Below are positions 1 to 9,338 of a stretch of 64,000 nucleotides of DNA, in pieces; position 1 is the first letter of the stretch; each line of letters opens with the position of its first letter. The notes below the pieces were generated by a model. That model saw only the letters and a program-made list of their open reading frames with translations. It was not told where the DNA came from and did no database searches. The translations under genes and the position numbers were made by a program. Origin of the DNA: Cyanobacterium sp. Dongsha4 (GTDB lineage Bacteria; Cyanobacteriota; Cyanobacteriia; Cyanobacteriales; Cyanobacteriaceae); the NCBI RefSeq assembly GCF_036345015.1, contig NZ_CP084098.1, positions 3,299,326 through 3,363,325 of the forward strand. Reading direction: 5' to 3'.

Positions 1-918
1 ACTTAATACTGATTCAGCAACGATAAAACTAGGTATAGAAAGGGTTGCAGAAATGATTATATAAGTAGCAGTTTGGGGCAGTATATGTTTAACAATTATA
101 TAGAATGAATTAGCACCGATCGCTCTTGCTGATTGTACGAATTCTTGTTCTTTAATGGCTAAAACTTGTCCTCTAATGACTCTAGCCAATCCAGACCAAC
201 CAATAAAAGAAGTAATCATAACTATTAATAAAAATCTTTGAGCACTGCTTAAACTGGGGGGTAAAATGGCGGCTAAAGCTACTAATAAATAAATCCCCGG
301 AATGGTCATTAAAACTTCAACTAAACGCATTAAAATACTGTCAATTATTCCGCCAAAATAACCAGCTATTCCGCCTATAAACATCCCTAAAGGAAATGAA
401 ATAAGGATACCTATAATACCAATAAATAAACTAATTCTTCCCCCATATAAAATACGACTAAATTGATCTCTACCTTGTTCATCTGTGCCTAATAAATTTA
501 TTTTTCCTTCTCCTGTTGTGCCAAACAATTTACGGTTGATGGTAAATCCTGAAAAAATTTCTCTTTCTTCAAATTTAGGGGGCAATGGTAATTTAAGGGC
601 AAAAAGTTGATAGGGTTCAGTTTTTGGGAATAACCGCAAGGGAGAAGGTTTGCTATAATCTATTTCTAAGATGCGATCGCCCGTTTGTAAATCTGTTGCA
701 CCTTGGATAGTAGGATAAACATGAGGCCCGATGAATTGTCTCTGTGAATTACGCCAATAAATAGTAGTTGGAGGTAATAATGAGCCGTTTTCCTGAACTG
801 AATAGGGATTATAAGGGGCGATAAAGTCTGCTCCAATTACCATAAAATAGAACAATAGGAGAGTAACCGCCCCCAATTTAGCAAGGGGATTTTTTCTTAA
901 TCGGCGCCACCAATTCAT
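1..918 (-). CDS. ABC transporter permease, DppC/OppC type (C-terminus beyond left edge)
   Basis: Inner-membrane permease of a peptide-type ABC importer. Reading from the ATG at 918 gives MNWWRRLRKNP, a basic start typical of DppC/OppC, then a first membrane helix and a long periplasmic stretch of about 120 residues. Next comes the stretch LLGTDEQGRDQFSRILYGG, which is the hallmark preceding the transport domain in this family. Several hydrophobic helices follow. The ATPase-contact (EAA) region, with SARAIGANSFYIIVKHILP, is also present. About 306 codons lie in the window and the frame is open at position 1, so the last helix or helices are outside. The partner ATPase, DppB-type permease and binding protein are not visible. 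The substrate (peptide, nickel or other) cannot be told from the permease alone. Confidence 0.88.
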   Translation of the reverse strand, partial: MNWWRRLRKNPLAKLGAVTLLLFYFMVIGADFIAPYNPYSVQENGSLLPPTTIYWRNSQRQFIGPHVYPTIQGATDLQTGDRILEIDYSKPSPLRLFPKTEPYQLFALKLPLPPKFEEREIFSGFTINRKLFGTTGEGKINLLGTDEQGRDQFSRILYGGRISLFIGIIGILISFPLGMFIGGIAGYFGGIIDSILMRLVEVLMTIPGIYLLVALAAILPPSLSSAQRFLLIVMITSFIGWSGLARVIRGQVLAIKEQEFVQSARAIGANSFYIIVKHILPQTATYIIISATLSIPSFIVAESVLS

Positions 919-1062
919 GTAATAACCAAATAAATAATAATTAAAGTTTAAATATAACCAGTATTGTCAATGTTAGCGAAAAATAACTGACACATCGCTT
1001 ATTTTAAGATTAAAATAAAAATTTTCTACTCATATTTATAATTCTGAAGAATCTAAGAATTT

Positions 1063-1452
1063 ATGCAATTAACAAGTCAAGAAATTAGTTATTATCGAGA
1101 TCAATTATCTGATTGCGAACCAGCGATGAAATCCCTCGATATAATAGAGGATGCGGAAGGAGACTTAGAGGATGCCGCCACTTCCATTGCTTTGGCTATT
1201 GGGCAAACTCCTGATAGGGTTGATTGGTTGGATGGTTGGGCAAAGCGTTGTCGAGTTGCTATTTGTGAAGTTAGTTTCCGCTCTGATTTAGAAGATAATT
1301 ACATTGAAAATGCGGTTAAGTATCTGTTGGAAAAAAAAATTTGTCCCCCTTTATTAATAACTCCTTTACTAATTTATGTGGTCAAAAACGGAATTGAGCA
1401 ATTTTGTGAGCCTCTTTCCTATAAGCTGGGCAACGATAACGAAACCCTGTAG
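1063..1452 (+). CDS. conserved hypothetical protein, 129 aa
   Basis: Small soluble acidic protein with no signal peptide. The N-terminal half is rich in Asp and Glu, and the C-terminal half has a hydrophobic patch (PPLLITPLLIYVV) that looks like a buried helix rather than a membrane anchor. I do not recognise a named family, although short cyanobacterial proteins of this look are common. It stands alone after the divergent permease, with an AT-rich promoter region of about 140 bases in front. Codon use matches its neighbours. Function unknown; the reading frame is well supported by composition. Confidence 0.7.
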   Translation: MQLTSQEISYYRDQLSDCEPAMKSLDIIEDAEGDLEDAATSIALAIGQTPDRVDWLDGWAKRCRVAICEVSFRSDLEDNYIENAVKYLLEKKICPPLLITPLLIYVVKNGIEQFCEPLSYKLGNDNETL

Positions 1453-1586
1453 CATTTTGTTTATATTGTCTGTAAGTTTGTAAATAATCACTAAAAATAG
1501 TGGTAATTCTCTCTCAGATAGTACTAGGTTTTTTTTAATTGCTACTATATAAAATAGTCTATTAATCAAGCAGTAACGGTTGAAGA

Positions 1587-2702
1587 ATGTCGAAATCAAA
1601 ATCAATTAGCATTGAAGTTGGTCAAATTTTTAGCTTACAGGTTGCACCGGGAAATATTATTAAAGGAGAAAATAGTCTCAGTAATAGTGGAAATGCGATC
1701 GCATCTTTTGGTCAAATGCCCTTAGTGGTGGGAGGAGAGAAAACTATAAAATTAATTGAAACTTATCTTGAACCTATTTGTAAGAAATTTAATTTAAAAC
1801 CTCGTTACGCCAGTTATTTTCCCGATTGTAGTGAAACATCTTTAAAACGTCTCGAAAAGGCAGTCAAAACCCATGAAGCCGATTTCATTATCGGTGTGGG
1901 GGGTGGAAAATCCCTTGATAGTGCAAAATTATTAGCTCACAATTGCCATTTACCAGTAATTACTATTCCTACCTCTGGGGCTACTTGTGCCGCTTGGACT
2001 GCTTTAAGTAATATTTACTCAGAATCGGGAGCTTTTCAATATGATGTGAGTTTGCGTCATTGTCCTAATTTACTTATTCTCGATTACAATATTATTGCTT
2101 CTGCTCCTAAATATACTCTGATAGCGGGAATCGGAGATGCGATCGCAAAATGGTATGAAGCTTCCGTCAGTAGCGGAAACTCTACAGCAACCTTAACCAT
2201 TGCCGCCGTACAACAAGCAAGAGTATTGAGAGATATTTTACTCCAGAAAGCCGAAACTGCTCTACAAAATCCCCTCAGTGAAACTTGGAAAGAAGTAGTT
2301 GACGCAACAGTATTACTTGCAGGAGTAAGCGGAGGTTTGGGAGGTGCAAATTGTCGAACCGTTGCCGCCCATGCCGTGCATAATGGTTTAACCCACTTAG
2401 AAGCAACTCACGGCAAATTACACGGTGCAAAAGTGGCTTATGGTATTCTCGTGCAATTGAGATTAGAAGAAACCATCGCTAATAATCAACTTGCCAAAAC
2501 TGCCAGACAACAATTAATCAAGTTTTATCAGTCTATCGGTTTACCCACCACCTTAGAAGATTTAGGCTTAACAAATATTACCTTAAGTCAACTGCGTCAA
2601 TGTGCTGAAATTACTTGTAAACCAGAATCAGATATTCACCGTTTACCTTTTAATGTGACTCCCGATATTTTACTCAGTGCAATGGTTTCAACAATGGCAT
2701 AA
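1587..2702 (+). CDS. iron-containing alcohol dehydrogenase / glycerol dehydrogenase-family protein
   Basis: A 371-residue oxidoreductase of the Fe-ADH / dehydroquinate-synthase-like fold. The nucleotide-binding motif GVGGGKSLDSAK sits near residue 105, followed by TIPTSGATCAAWTAL. The metal-site region contains the histidines of AAHAVHNGLTHL and HGKLHGAKVAYG at about 265-290, as in glycerol dehydrogenase (GldA) relatives. The family uses NAD(P)H and a divalent metal. The real substrate of the cyanobacterial members is not established, so I do not call it GldA. It is followed after 65 bases by ycf3 on the same strand, but nothing shows that they are co-transcribed. Confidence 0.85.
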   Translation: MSKSKSISIEVGQIFSLQVAPGNIIKGENSLSNSGNAIASFGQMPLVVGGEKTIKLIETYLEPICKKFNLKPRYASYFPDCSETSLKRLEKAVKTHEADFIIGVGGGKSLDSAKLLAHNCHLPVITIPTSGATCAAWTALSNIYSESGAFQYDVSLRHCPNLLILDYNIIASAPKYTLIAGIGDAIAKWYEASVSSGNSTATLTIAAVQQARVLRDILLQKAETALQNPLSETWKEVVDATVLLAGVSGGLGGANCRTVAAHAVHNGLTHLEATHGKLHGAKVAYGILVQLRLEETIANNQLAKTARQQLIKFYQSIGLPTTLEDLGLTNITLSQLRQCAEITCKPESDIHRLPFNVTPDILLSAMVSTMA

Positions 2703-2767
2703 TGGACAAGAAAAGGTTTAATGTATAAATACCAATTTTAAATTTTTCTTAGTATAAATAACATAGT

Positions 2768-3289
2768 ATGCCTAGATCTCAGAGAAACGATAACTTTATC
2801 GATAAAACTTTCACCGTCATGGCGGATATAATTCTTAAAGTCCTCCCCATTGACTCAAAAGCAAAAGAAGCCTTTGTTTATTATCGTGATGGTATGTCAG
2901 CCCAAGCAGAAGGGGAATATGCAGAGGCTTTAGAAAACTATGAAGAAGCCTTAAAACTAGAAGAAGATCCTAATGATCGCAGTGAGATACTATATAATAT
3001 GGGTTTAATCCATGCTAGTAACGGAAAACTAGAAGAAGCATTAGGATACTATCACCAGTCTTTAGACTTAAATCCCCGCAAACCTTCGGCTTTGAATAAT
3101 ATTGCCGTGATTTATCATCATTTAGGCGAAAAATCAAAACAAGCGGGAAATGAAAACGAGGCAGAAAGTTTATTTGATAAAGCCGCAGAATATTGGAAAC
3201 AGGCTATCCGTTTATCTCCTAATAGTTATTTAGAGGCTCAAAACTGGTTGAAAACCACTGGGCGCTCAGAAATTGATGTCTTTTTCTAG
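2768..3289 (+). CDS. ycf3: Photosystem I assembly protein Ycf3 (TPR protein)
   Basis: Ycf3 is a thylakoid-associated chaperone needed to assemble the photosystem I reaction centre. The 173-residue length equals the family's. The opening [20 protein letters not shown] and the motif [16 protein letters not shown] are diagnostic. Three tetratricopeptide repeats follow: residues about 35-68 ([24 protein letters not shown]), 72-105 ([13 protein letters not shown]) and 120-153 ([13 protein letters not shown]). The gene reads without interruption and ends in the usual aromatic tail (DVFF). Promoter elements are probably in the AT-rich 60 bases upstream. Confidence 0.97.
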   Translation: MPRSQRNDNFIDKTFTVMADIILKVLPIDSKAKEAFVYYRDGMSAQAEGEYAEALENYEEALKLEEDPNDRSEILYNMGLIHASNGKLEEALGYYHQSLDLNPRKPSALNNIAVIYHHLGEKSKQAGNENEAESLFDKAAEYWKQAIRLSPNSYLEAQNWLKTTGRSEIDVFF

Positions 3290-3361
3290 TATTCTCTATT
3301 AATGATTCAGCCTTCAGTAATTAGCTTTTTATTATTAATCATCATTGTTTAGAAATTAGTT

Positions 3362-3649
3362 ATGAGTTTAAGTCAAGCAGAAGTTAAAAAAGTTGCTAAT
3401 TTAGCCCGTTTACATTTAACAGAAGCGGAAGAAGAAGCATTTGCACCCCAATTAAGCGCGATTTTAGATTATTTTGAACAGCTAAAAGAATTAGATACGG
3501 AAAATGTAGAACCTACCACAAGAGCGATCGATGTTAATAATATTATCCGTGAAGATGTACAATCTACTTATGAAGATCGGGAAAGTTTACTCAATATCGC
3601 ACCTGAAAGAGATGATGATTTCTTCCAAGTACCTAAAATTCTTGCTTAG
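3362..3649 (+). CDS. gatC: Aspartyl/glutamyl-tRNA(Asn/Gln) amidotransferase subunit C
   Basis: Small subunit of the GatCAB amidotransferase, which converts Glu-tRNA(Gln) and Asp-tRNA(Asn) to the amidated forms. Its 95 residues match the family. The N-terminal [16 protein letters not shown] is the classic GatC signature, and the mid part ([14 protein letters not shown]) plus the aspartate-rich C-terminus with FFQVPKIL complete it. gatA and gatB are not nearby, as is common in cyanobacteria. It lies 72 bases after ycf3 on the same strand and is followed by a miniature repeat element. Confidence 0.95.
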   Translation: MSLSQAEVKKVANLARLHLTEAEEEAFAPQLSAILDYFEQLKELDTENVEPTTRAIDVNNIIREDVQSTYEDRESLLNIAPERDDDFFQVPKILA

Positions 3650-3664
3650 TATCTGACATTAATT

Positions 3665-3874
3665 AACCTGAGTTGGGGATAAATTGTCATCTATGAGTGA
3701 TGGGGAAAAGGGCAAAAGGCAAAGTTAAAAGGGCAAAGGGCAAAGGGCAAGGGGCAAAGGTAAATAGTTGATAATTAATAACTTCGTGCCTCCGAACTCC
3801 TAACTCGTTTCTCCCTAATCCCCCAAAAACCTGACACCTAACCTTATCTGATATTATTAAACCGAACTGAGGTT
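3665..3874. repeat. Miniature element, IS982-like ends (family 2, copy 1)
   Basis: A 210-base spacer element between gatC and glcF. The left end reads AACCTGAGTTGGGGATAA. The right end, read on the other strand, is AACCTCAGTTCGGTTTAA, so the two ends form imperfect inverted repeats. They resemble the ends of the IS982 element at 54265-55230 (AACCTcAGTTTTGGaTAAG and AACCTgAGTTTTGGtTAAG). The interior has no gene and includes repeats of GGGCAAA (about 3710-3760). A copy of almost identical length lies at 59562-59770. No clear target duplication was found. Confidence 0.6.
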
Positions 3875-3876
3875 AG

Positions 3877-5247
3877 TTAGGTACTCTTGATTAACTCCCC
3901 TCTAATACTATGATCTAAAAGTTCCATCGGGTGCATTACTTTTATTTCTTTTCCCTGTAATTTGAGATGTTTTGTGATTTGCAAGGCACAACCGGGGTTT
4001 GGAGAAGCAATTATACTAGCCCCTGTATTAAGAAGATTTTGAACTTTTTGTTCTCCTAATTCGTTGGCAACGTCAGGTTGTAAAAGATTATATACTCCCG
4101 CACTACCACAACATAAAGCCGCATCTACAGGCTCTTTTAATTCTAGGTTAGGTATTTTTTGCAATAATTGACGAGGTTGTAGGCTAATTTTTTGTCCATG
4201 TAACAAGTGACAAGCATCTTGATAAACTACTTTTACAGTGTCATCGGTAACTGGTGATAAATTAACATTAAAGCCTGTTTCCATCAAAAATTCATTAATA
4301 TCTCTGACTTTGCTGACAAATTCTTTTGCTTTTTCCTCATAGATGCGTGCTGCGTAGCAGTTCCCTTCGGGATCATCTTTTAAAATATGATGATATTCTT
4401 TAAGGGTATGACCACACCCTGCGGCATTAATAATAATATAATCAACTTCAGCATCTAAAAAACTATCAATCATTTGTTTAGCAAGAGTTTGGGCTTGTTT
4501 TTCTTGTCCCTGATGGGCAGGTAATGCACCGCAACATCCTTGAGATGGAGGAATCACAACTTCACAACCATTTGCTGTTAATACCCTTACAGTCGCTTCA
4601 TTTACGGGGTCAAAAAATAACCGTTGTACACAGCCTAGAATCAATCCTACCCGATATTTTTTCTCTTTTTGAGGGGGGATAGTATAAGGATATTTTTTAT
4701 TGATAGAAGCTAATTTAATGGACGGTAGGATAGACTCCATAGAAGCAATACGAGGAAAAAATTTGAATATGCCTGTTTTTCTCACTAAAGTCTGTAAGCC
4801 TGAAATTTGATAAAACCACAGTAAGGGTAAGAAAATGCTTAATCTTGCAGGATAAGGAAAAATATTAAAAATCAGAGTGCGAAGGATTTTTTCCCACCAA
4901 TTGCGGGGTTGATTTCTTTCTACTTGAGGGCGCACAGAAGCTATTAACTGATCATATTGTACCCCAGATGGACAGGTAGTAACACAAGCTAAACATCCTA
5001 AACAACTATCAAAGTGAGGACTTGTACTTTCATCTAATTTTGCTTCTCCCTGATTAATAGCATTCATTAGATAAATTCTTCCTCTCGGAGAGTCCATTTC
5101 TTTGCCAATAACTCTATAACTAGGACAAGTTGATAAACAAAAACCACAATGTACACATTGATCAATTAAATTTTGTGAGGGAGGGTTATGGTCGTCAAAT
5201 CCTTTTTCAGAGTTTATAGTATCGATAGGGGTATTAGTAATGTTCAT
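3877..5247 (-). CDS. glcF: Glycolate oxidase/dehydrogenase iron-sulfur subunit GlcF
   Basis: Iron-sulfur subunit of a glycolate dehydrogenase complex that feeds photorespiratory electrons to the membrane. It has 456 residues. Two ferredoxin-type 4Fe-4S motifs are visible, CVHCGFCLSTCP at about 31-42 and CLGCLACVTTCP at about 82-93. Two CCG (heterodisulfide-reductase-like) domains follow, with GCVQRLFFD...GCCGALPAHQG near 205-245 and QDACHLLHGQK...ALCCGSAGVYN near 345-385. The FAD subunit GlcD is not adjacent. The start gives a hydrophilic leader of about 28 residues before the first cluster. The 340-base divergent spacer towards ndhA must hold both promoters. Confidence 0.93.
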   Translation of the reverse strand: MNITNTPIDTINSEKGFDDHNPPSQNLIDQCVHCGFCLSTCPSYRVIGKEMDSPRGRIYLMNAINQGEAKLDESTSPHFDSCLGCLACVTTCPSGVQYDQLIASVRPQVERNQPRNWWEKILRTLIFNIFPYPARLSIFLPLLWFYQISGLQTLVRKTGIFKFFPRIASMESILPSIKLASINKKYPYTIPPQKEKKYRVGLILGCVQRLFFDPVNEATVRVLTANGCEVVIPPSQGCCGALPAHQGQEKQAQTLAKQMIDSFLDAEVDYIIINAAGCGHTLKEYHHILKDDPEGNCYAARIYEEKAKEFVSKVRDINEFLMETGFNVNLSPVTDDTVKVVYQDACHLLHGQKISLQPRQLLQKIPNLELKEPVDAALCCGSAGVYNLLQPDVANELGEQKVQNLLNTGASIIASPNPGCALQITKHLKLQGKEIKVMHPMELLDHSIRGELIKST

Positions 5248-5427
5248 TTAGGAATAAATATTTTAAGAACGATTCAGAAAAGTCAATTTATTTTTGTTTT
5301 ATTATAGCTTTTAATAAATTAATAGGAGGAATTAATTATCTCAATTTGGAATTAGTGATTAGGGTATTAGGGTTAGTGTTAATTAAATACCCGACGTTAC
5401 GCACTTATTCATGTGTTAAGTTAAGCG

Positions 5428-5458
5428 AGGTTTCAGGTTTCAGGTTTCGGGTTTCAGG
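5428..5458. repeat. Short tandem repeat, unit GGTTTCA
   Basis: Four near-perfect consecutive copies of the heptamer GGTTTCA/GGTTTCG lie in the glcF-ndhA divergent spacer (5248-5589). Heptameric tandem repeats are typical of cyanobacterial intergenic DNA. I see no gene in this spacer, only AT-rich promoter-like sequence on both sides. Confidence 0.7.
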
Positions 5459-5589
5459 AAATAATAAAAAGGAAAACGGAAGAATATCTTTTTTGCTATG
5501 TTGATTGTTCATTCCAAATGCAACAGCTAAGGTTAAAATAACAAAAGCTATAAGTTACGAACACTTTATATTGATAAAAGTAAATACAA

Positions 5590-6708
5590 ATGAGTGCAGG
5601 AATTGATTTACAAGGAAGTTTTATTACTTCTCTGACGGATTTGGGATTACCCCCAGAATTAGCAAAAACGCTCTGGATTCCTTTACCTTTGGGTTTAATG
5701 ATTATTGGTGCAACGGTGGGGGTATTAGTTAGTGTATGGTTAGAAAGAAAAATCTCTGCGGCTGCCCAACAAAGAATTGGTCCTGAATATGCAGGTCCTT
5801 TGGGGGTTTTACAACCTGTGGCTGACGGGATTAAATTAGTGTTTAAAGAAGATATTATCCCTTCTAAGGCTGATGGTTTACTCTTTACTCTTGGCCCCGC
5901 TATCGTTGTTATACCCGTATTCTTATCCTATTTAATCGTACCCTTTGGACAAAATTTAGTTATCACTGACCTCAATATGGGTATTTTTATTTGGATTTCT
6001 TTATCTAGTATTGCCCCTATTGGTTTACTGATGTCGGGTTATGCTTCCAATAATAAATACTCTCTACTTGGTGGTTTAAGGGCGGCGGCTCAATCTATTA
6101 GTTATGAAATACCTCTTGCTTTAGCTGTACTTGCGATCGCAATGATGTCTAATAGTTTAAGTACTATTGATATTGTGGAACAACAATCAGGCTATGGTAT
6201 TTTAGGTTGGAATATTTGGCGTCAACCTGTGGGTTTTTTAATTTTTTGGATTGCCGCTTTAGCTGAATGTGAGCGTTTACCTTTCGATTTACCTGAAGCT
6301 GAGGAAGAGTTAGTCGCAGGTTATCAAACTGAATATGCAGGAATGAAATTTGGTTTATTCTATGTTGGTTCTTATGTCAACTTAGTTTTATCTGCTCTTG
6401 TGTTTGCTGTTTTATACCTCGGTGGTTGGGAATTTCCTATTCCTCTCAATAATCTAGCTAATTGGTTAGGTGTGAGTGAAAATACCCCTTGGTTACAGGT
6501 AATTACTGCTTCTTTAGGCATCACCATGATGGTGTTAAAGGCTTATTTCCTCGTATTTATCGCTATTTTACTACGTTGGACTGTACCTAGAGTAAGAATT
6601 GACCAGTTATTAGATTTAGGCTGGAAATTTTTGCTTCCTGTTGCTTTAGTTAATCTTTTACTGACTGCGGCTTTAAAGTTAGCTTTTCCCGTTGCTTTTG
6701 GTGGATAA
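5590..6708 (+). CDS. ndhA: NAD(P)H-quinone oxidoreductase (NDH-1) subunit 1, NdhA
   Basis: Membrane subunit (NuoH equivalent) of the cyanobacterial NDH-1 complex, at the junction between the peripheral arm and the quinone site. It has 372 residues and about eight membrane helices. The conserved loop [22 protein letters not shown] lies near residues 55-75 and contains the family's RxGP motif. The quinone-chamber loop [22 protein letters not shown] lies near 228-250. In most cyanobacteria ndhA is followed by ndhI, ndhG and ndhE. Here the next 470 bases hold a palindrome and a miniature element, then an unrelated gene, so the usual cluster is split. Confidence 0.97.
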   Translation: MSAGIDLQGSFITSLTDLGLPPELAKTLWIPLPLGLMIIGATVGVLVSVWLERKISAAAQQRIGPEYAGPLGVLQPVADGIKLVFKEDIIPSKADGLLFTLGPAIVVIPVFLSYLIVPFGQNLVITDLNMGIFIWISLSSIAPIGLLMSGYASNNKYSLLGGLRAAAQSISYEIPLALAVLAIAMMSNSLSTIDIVEQQSGYGILGWNIWRQPVGFLIFWIAALAECERLPFDLPEAEEELVAGYQTEYAGMKFGLFYVGSYVNLVLSALVFAVLYLGGWEFPIPLNNLANWLGVSENTPWLQVITASLGITMMVLKAYFLVFIAILLRWTVPRVRIDQLLDLGWKFLLPVALVNLLLTAALKLAFPVAFGG

Positions 6709-6770
6709 TTAAGCTAGGAGCGTATTTTAGTTGTCTGGTTAAGATAAAAAAAGGCAAAACCTCTCTGTAT

Positions 6771-6788
6771 CTCCCCTTTTTTGGGGAG
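6771..6788. repeat. Palindrome after ndhA (possible terminator)
   Basis: CTCCCC TTTTTT GGGGAG is a perfect 6-bp stem with a T6 loop, 63 bases after the ndhA stop. No long T-run follows, so the terminator role is weak. It resembles the CCCCTT/AAGGGG palindromic repeats found elsewhere in the window. Confidence 0.5.
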
Positions 6789-6820
6789 AAGGGCACTCAT
6801 ACAAACCCTCCTTTATCCCC

Positions 6821-7023
6821 AGCAGTAATTCAAAGTAGAAATACAAAAACGCTAAAATTATTGCCAGTAAAAGAATATAGGGTTTTAGAGCTTTGAGGAT
6901 TAAGAAGTAGTTAAAAATGTTGAGATTATCAATTTATAACCATAAACCATTAAAAACTATTGCTCATTGCCTATTTCCCATTCCCTGCCTTAACCAGAAA
7001 ATTTTAAAATGAAACAGCCCTGC
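6821..7023. mobile_element. Miniature inverted-repeat element (family 1, copy A) with target duplication
   Basis: A 203-base non-coding element bounded by the direct repeat CCTTTATCCCC at 6810-6820 and 7024-7034 (11 bases, identical). Its right end reads TTAAAATGAAACAGCCCTGC. Its left end, AGCAGTAATTCAAAG, is a decayed form of the inverted end. The interior matches copy B (26835-27212) almost base for base over about 150 bases, for example GAATATAGGGTTTTAGAGC in both. It encodes no protein. The flanking duplication shows that it arrived by transposition. Confidence 0.8.
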
Positions 7024-7179
7024 CCTTTATCCCCTAATACCCCAACATCCTAACCCCTCAACACCCTGACACCTGACATCTGCAACCTGAAATCCCTTTG
7101 ATAACTCCTAAGCCCGAATTCATTTCCCTAATTATTAGTACTTGAAAACTCAAGTCAAAAACTTACCCACATTTCGATT

Positions 7180-7686
7180 ATGAAAATATCAATTATTGTT
7201 GCTAGTAATAATAAAAATTTAGAGTTAGCCCATCAACTTAATAAAATTGCCATAGAAATGGGTCAACAAACTCAAATCATTGATTTAATTGAAGAAGATT
7301 TGCCTTTATATACCCCTAAAATTCAGGCTCAATCGGGTATTCCAGATAAAATACAATCACTATCTCAAACTCTGATTAAGACTGAGGGAATGATTTTTGT
7401 CGCTCCTGAATATAATGGTGGTATCCCCCCCATTCTCACAAATGCGATCGCATGGTTGAGTGTTAGTGGTGATGATTGGCGTAGATGTTTTAACAGTAAA
7501 CCTGCCATGATTGCTACCCATAGCGGTGGTGGTGGACAGTATGTATTATTGGCGATGCGATCGCAACTTTCCTATATTGGTATGAATGTGGTAGGAAGAC
7601 AAATTATTACTAACTATCAAAAATCTTTGAATTTAGATTCTGCCCGAGAGGTTATTTCTCAGTTAGTTGCCATGAAAATAAATTAA
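7180..7686 (+). CDS. NADPH-dependent FMN reductase family protein
   Basis: A 168-residue flavodoxin-like flavoprotein. The N-terminal strand and phosphate loop region (MKISIIVASNNKN) departs slightly from the usual GS.R. The central motif FVAPEYNGGIPPILTNAIAWLS (about 83-104) is the FMN-binding signature of the ChrR/AzoB/ArsH group. These enzymes reduce flavins, quinones or chromate at the expense of NAD(P)H, and the physiological substrate here is unknown. The gene stands alone, between a miniature element and the convergent hemW. Confidence 0.85.
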   Translation: MKISIIVASNNKNLELAHQLNKIAIEMGQQTQIIDLIEEDLPLYTPKIQAQSGIPDKIQSLSQTLIKTEGMIFVAPEYNGGIPPILTNAIAWLSVSGDDWRRCFNSKPAMIATHSGGGGQYVLLAMRSQLSYIGMNVVGRQIITNYQKSLNLDSAREVISQLVAMKIN

Positions 7687-7830
7687 TTTGATTTGGTGTC
7701 GTGATGATTTAGTTAGTTGAGGAGTTGAGGGATAGATGGATTTAGGAGAAAGAGAAAATTACCGTTAATTCTTGAACTTTTAATTGTTAATTGTTAATTA
7801 TCTTTGCTCCTTACCTTTTGCCCTTTATTA

Positions 7831-9036
7831 TTACTCCTCATCATCATCAAATTGTCTAAACAAAGCAGTTAATACTTGATTTGAATATAAAAAACCATCA
7901 GGATCACTTAAACTTAAGTTTAGAGTGTGAGTATCAAAAATAACTAAATTTGTCTTAATATAATTCTTTAAACAATCAATAATTTTTGTTTCTATATAGT
8001 CTCCAAATAGACTTTTTAACTCAGATAAATTAACTCCTTTTTTTAATCTCAAACCTAACATTAAAGTTTCTAATATTTGCTCATTTTTAGAAGTAGTTAT
8101 AGCCTCTATTTTTCCCTGATTTGCTTTTAATTGTTCTACCCATTTAAAATATTCCTGACGGGTGCGAGGGCGAGTAAAACGAATATTGTCAAAGTAACTA
8201 GCCGCTCCCATACCAAAACCATAATAGTATTGATTTAACCAATAAACTTGATTATGACGGCATTCATAGCCCTTTTGAGCATAGTTAGAAATTTCATAAT
8301 GTTCATAAAAATGTAAGCCCAATTTTTCCGAAGCGAGGCAGTACATTTGTGCGGTTATTTCGTCCATTGGTAAAGGGTTATCTCCCTCTTGATATTTCTT
8401 TCCGAATACGGTTGTCGGTTCTAATACTAAATCATAACAAGAAATATGTTTTGGCGAAAGTGCGATCGCTTTTTCCAGAGAATCCTGCCAATCATTTAAA
8501 GTTTGATAGGGTAAACCAGAGATTAAATCCAAGCTCCAATTCTCAAAACCAGCGTCATTAATCCATTCTACCCCTTCATATATATCTTTAACTCGATGAG
8601 TTCTACCAGAAAACTCTAATAAATTATCTTGAAATGCTTGAATTCCCAAACTAATACGATTAACTCCTAATTTTTTATAACTTTTTAGTTTCTCTAAGTT
8701 AAAAGTTGCGGGGTCAATTTCTAAAGAAATTTCTGCTTTTTGATTGATTCCAAAACAGTTATTTAAAGTGTTTAAAATAGTTTCTAAACCTTCTAATGCT
8801 AATAGAGAAGGAGTTCCTCCTCCAAAAAAAACCGTATCTAAAGACTGATTATTACATTTTGAAGTGATAATAATTTCTTGACAAATAAAATCAACATATT
8901 CTTGTTGCCAATTAGAGTAACTATTTCCACCATTATCCCCTAAAACAGTAATGGGAAAATCACAGTAAAAGCACCTTCTTCGACAAAATGGAATATGTAA
9001 ATAGGCAGAATTTATGCTCATATCTGAATGACTCAA
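7831..9036 (-). CDS. hemW: HemW-type radical SAM protein (heme chaperone, formerly HemN-like)
   Basis: It has 401 residues. The radical SAM cluster motif is C18-x3-C22-x2-C25 (CRRRCFYC), preceded by AYLHIPF. The next signatures are FFGGGTPSLL near 70 and the HemN/HemW region LDLISGLPYQT near 170. The C-terminal HemN-type domain extends to about 385. HemW lacks coproporphyrinogen oxidase activity in characterised members and instead delivers heme. The CxxxCxxC motif without the extra fourth cysteine of true HemN favours HemW. An alternative start is the Met at residue 7. The 300-base divergent spacer to the glycosyltransferase is very AT-rich and shows no gene. Confidence 0.9.
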   Translation of the reverse strand: MSHSDMSINSAYLHIPFCRRRCFYCDFPITVLGDNGGNSYSNWQQEYVDFICQEIIITSKCNNQSLDTVFFGGGTPSLLALEGLETILNTLNNCFGINQKAEISLEIDPATFNLEKLKSYKKLGVNRISLGIQAFQDNLLEFSGRTHRVKDIYEGVEWINDAGFENWSLDLISGLPYQTLNDWQDSLEKAIALSPKHISCYDLVLEPTTVFGKKYQEGDNPLPMDEITAQMYCLASEKLGLHFYEHYEISNYAQKGYECRHNQVYWLNQYYYGFGMGAASYFDNIRFTRPRTRQEYFKWVEQLKANQGKIEAITTSKNEQILETLMLGLRLKKGVNLSELKSLFGDYIETKIIDCLKNYIKTNLVIFDTHTLNLSLSDPDGFLYSNQVLTALFRQFDDDEE

Positions 9037-9338
9037 AATTAAATCTTAATATAAATTTATCAAATAAAAAATATTTTTTATTATTTTAAACAATTAATTT
9101 ATACCTTATAATAACTAAATATATTTGAATAAAAAAAGAATAATTAAATAAAATTATAATACTATTTATCGACAATATTTAGATTAAAGAAAATTATCAA
9201 ATCATAAAAAATGAAATTACTATTCTCCATATATAAAAAAATTAATCCCATAAAAAATGATAAAATTTGCTCAAAATAAAGTAGAATGAGCCTTGAGCAA
9301 TCTATTTTCATCATCAATTTATAGATCCATAATTCGCC

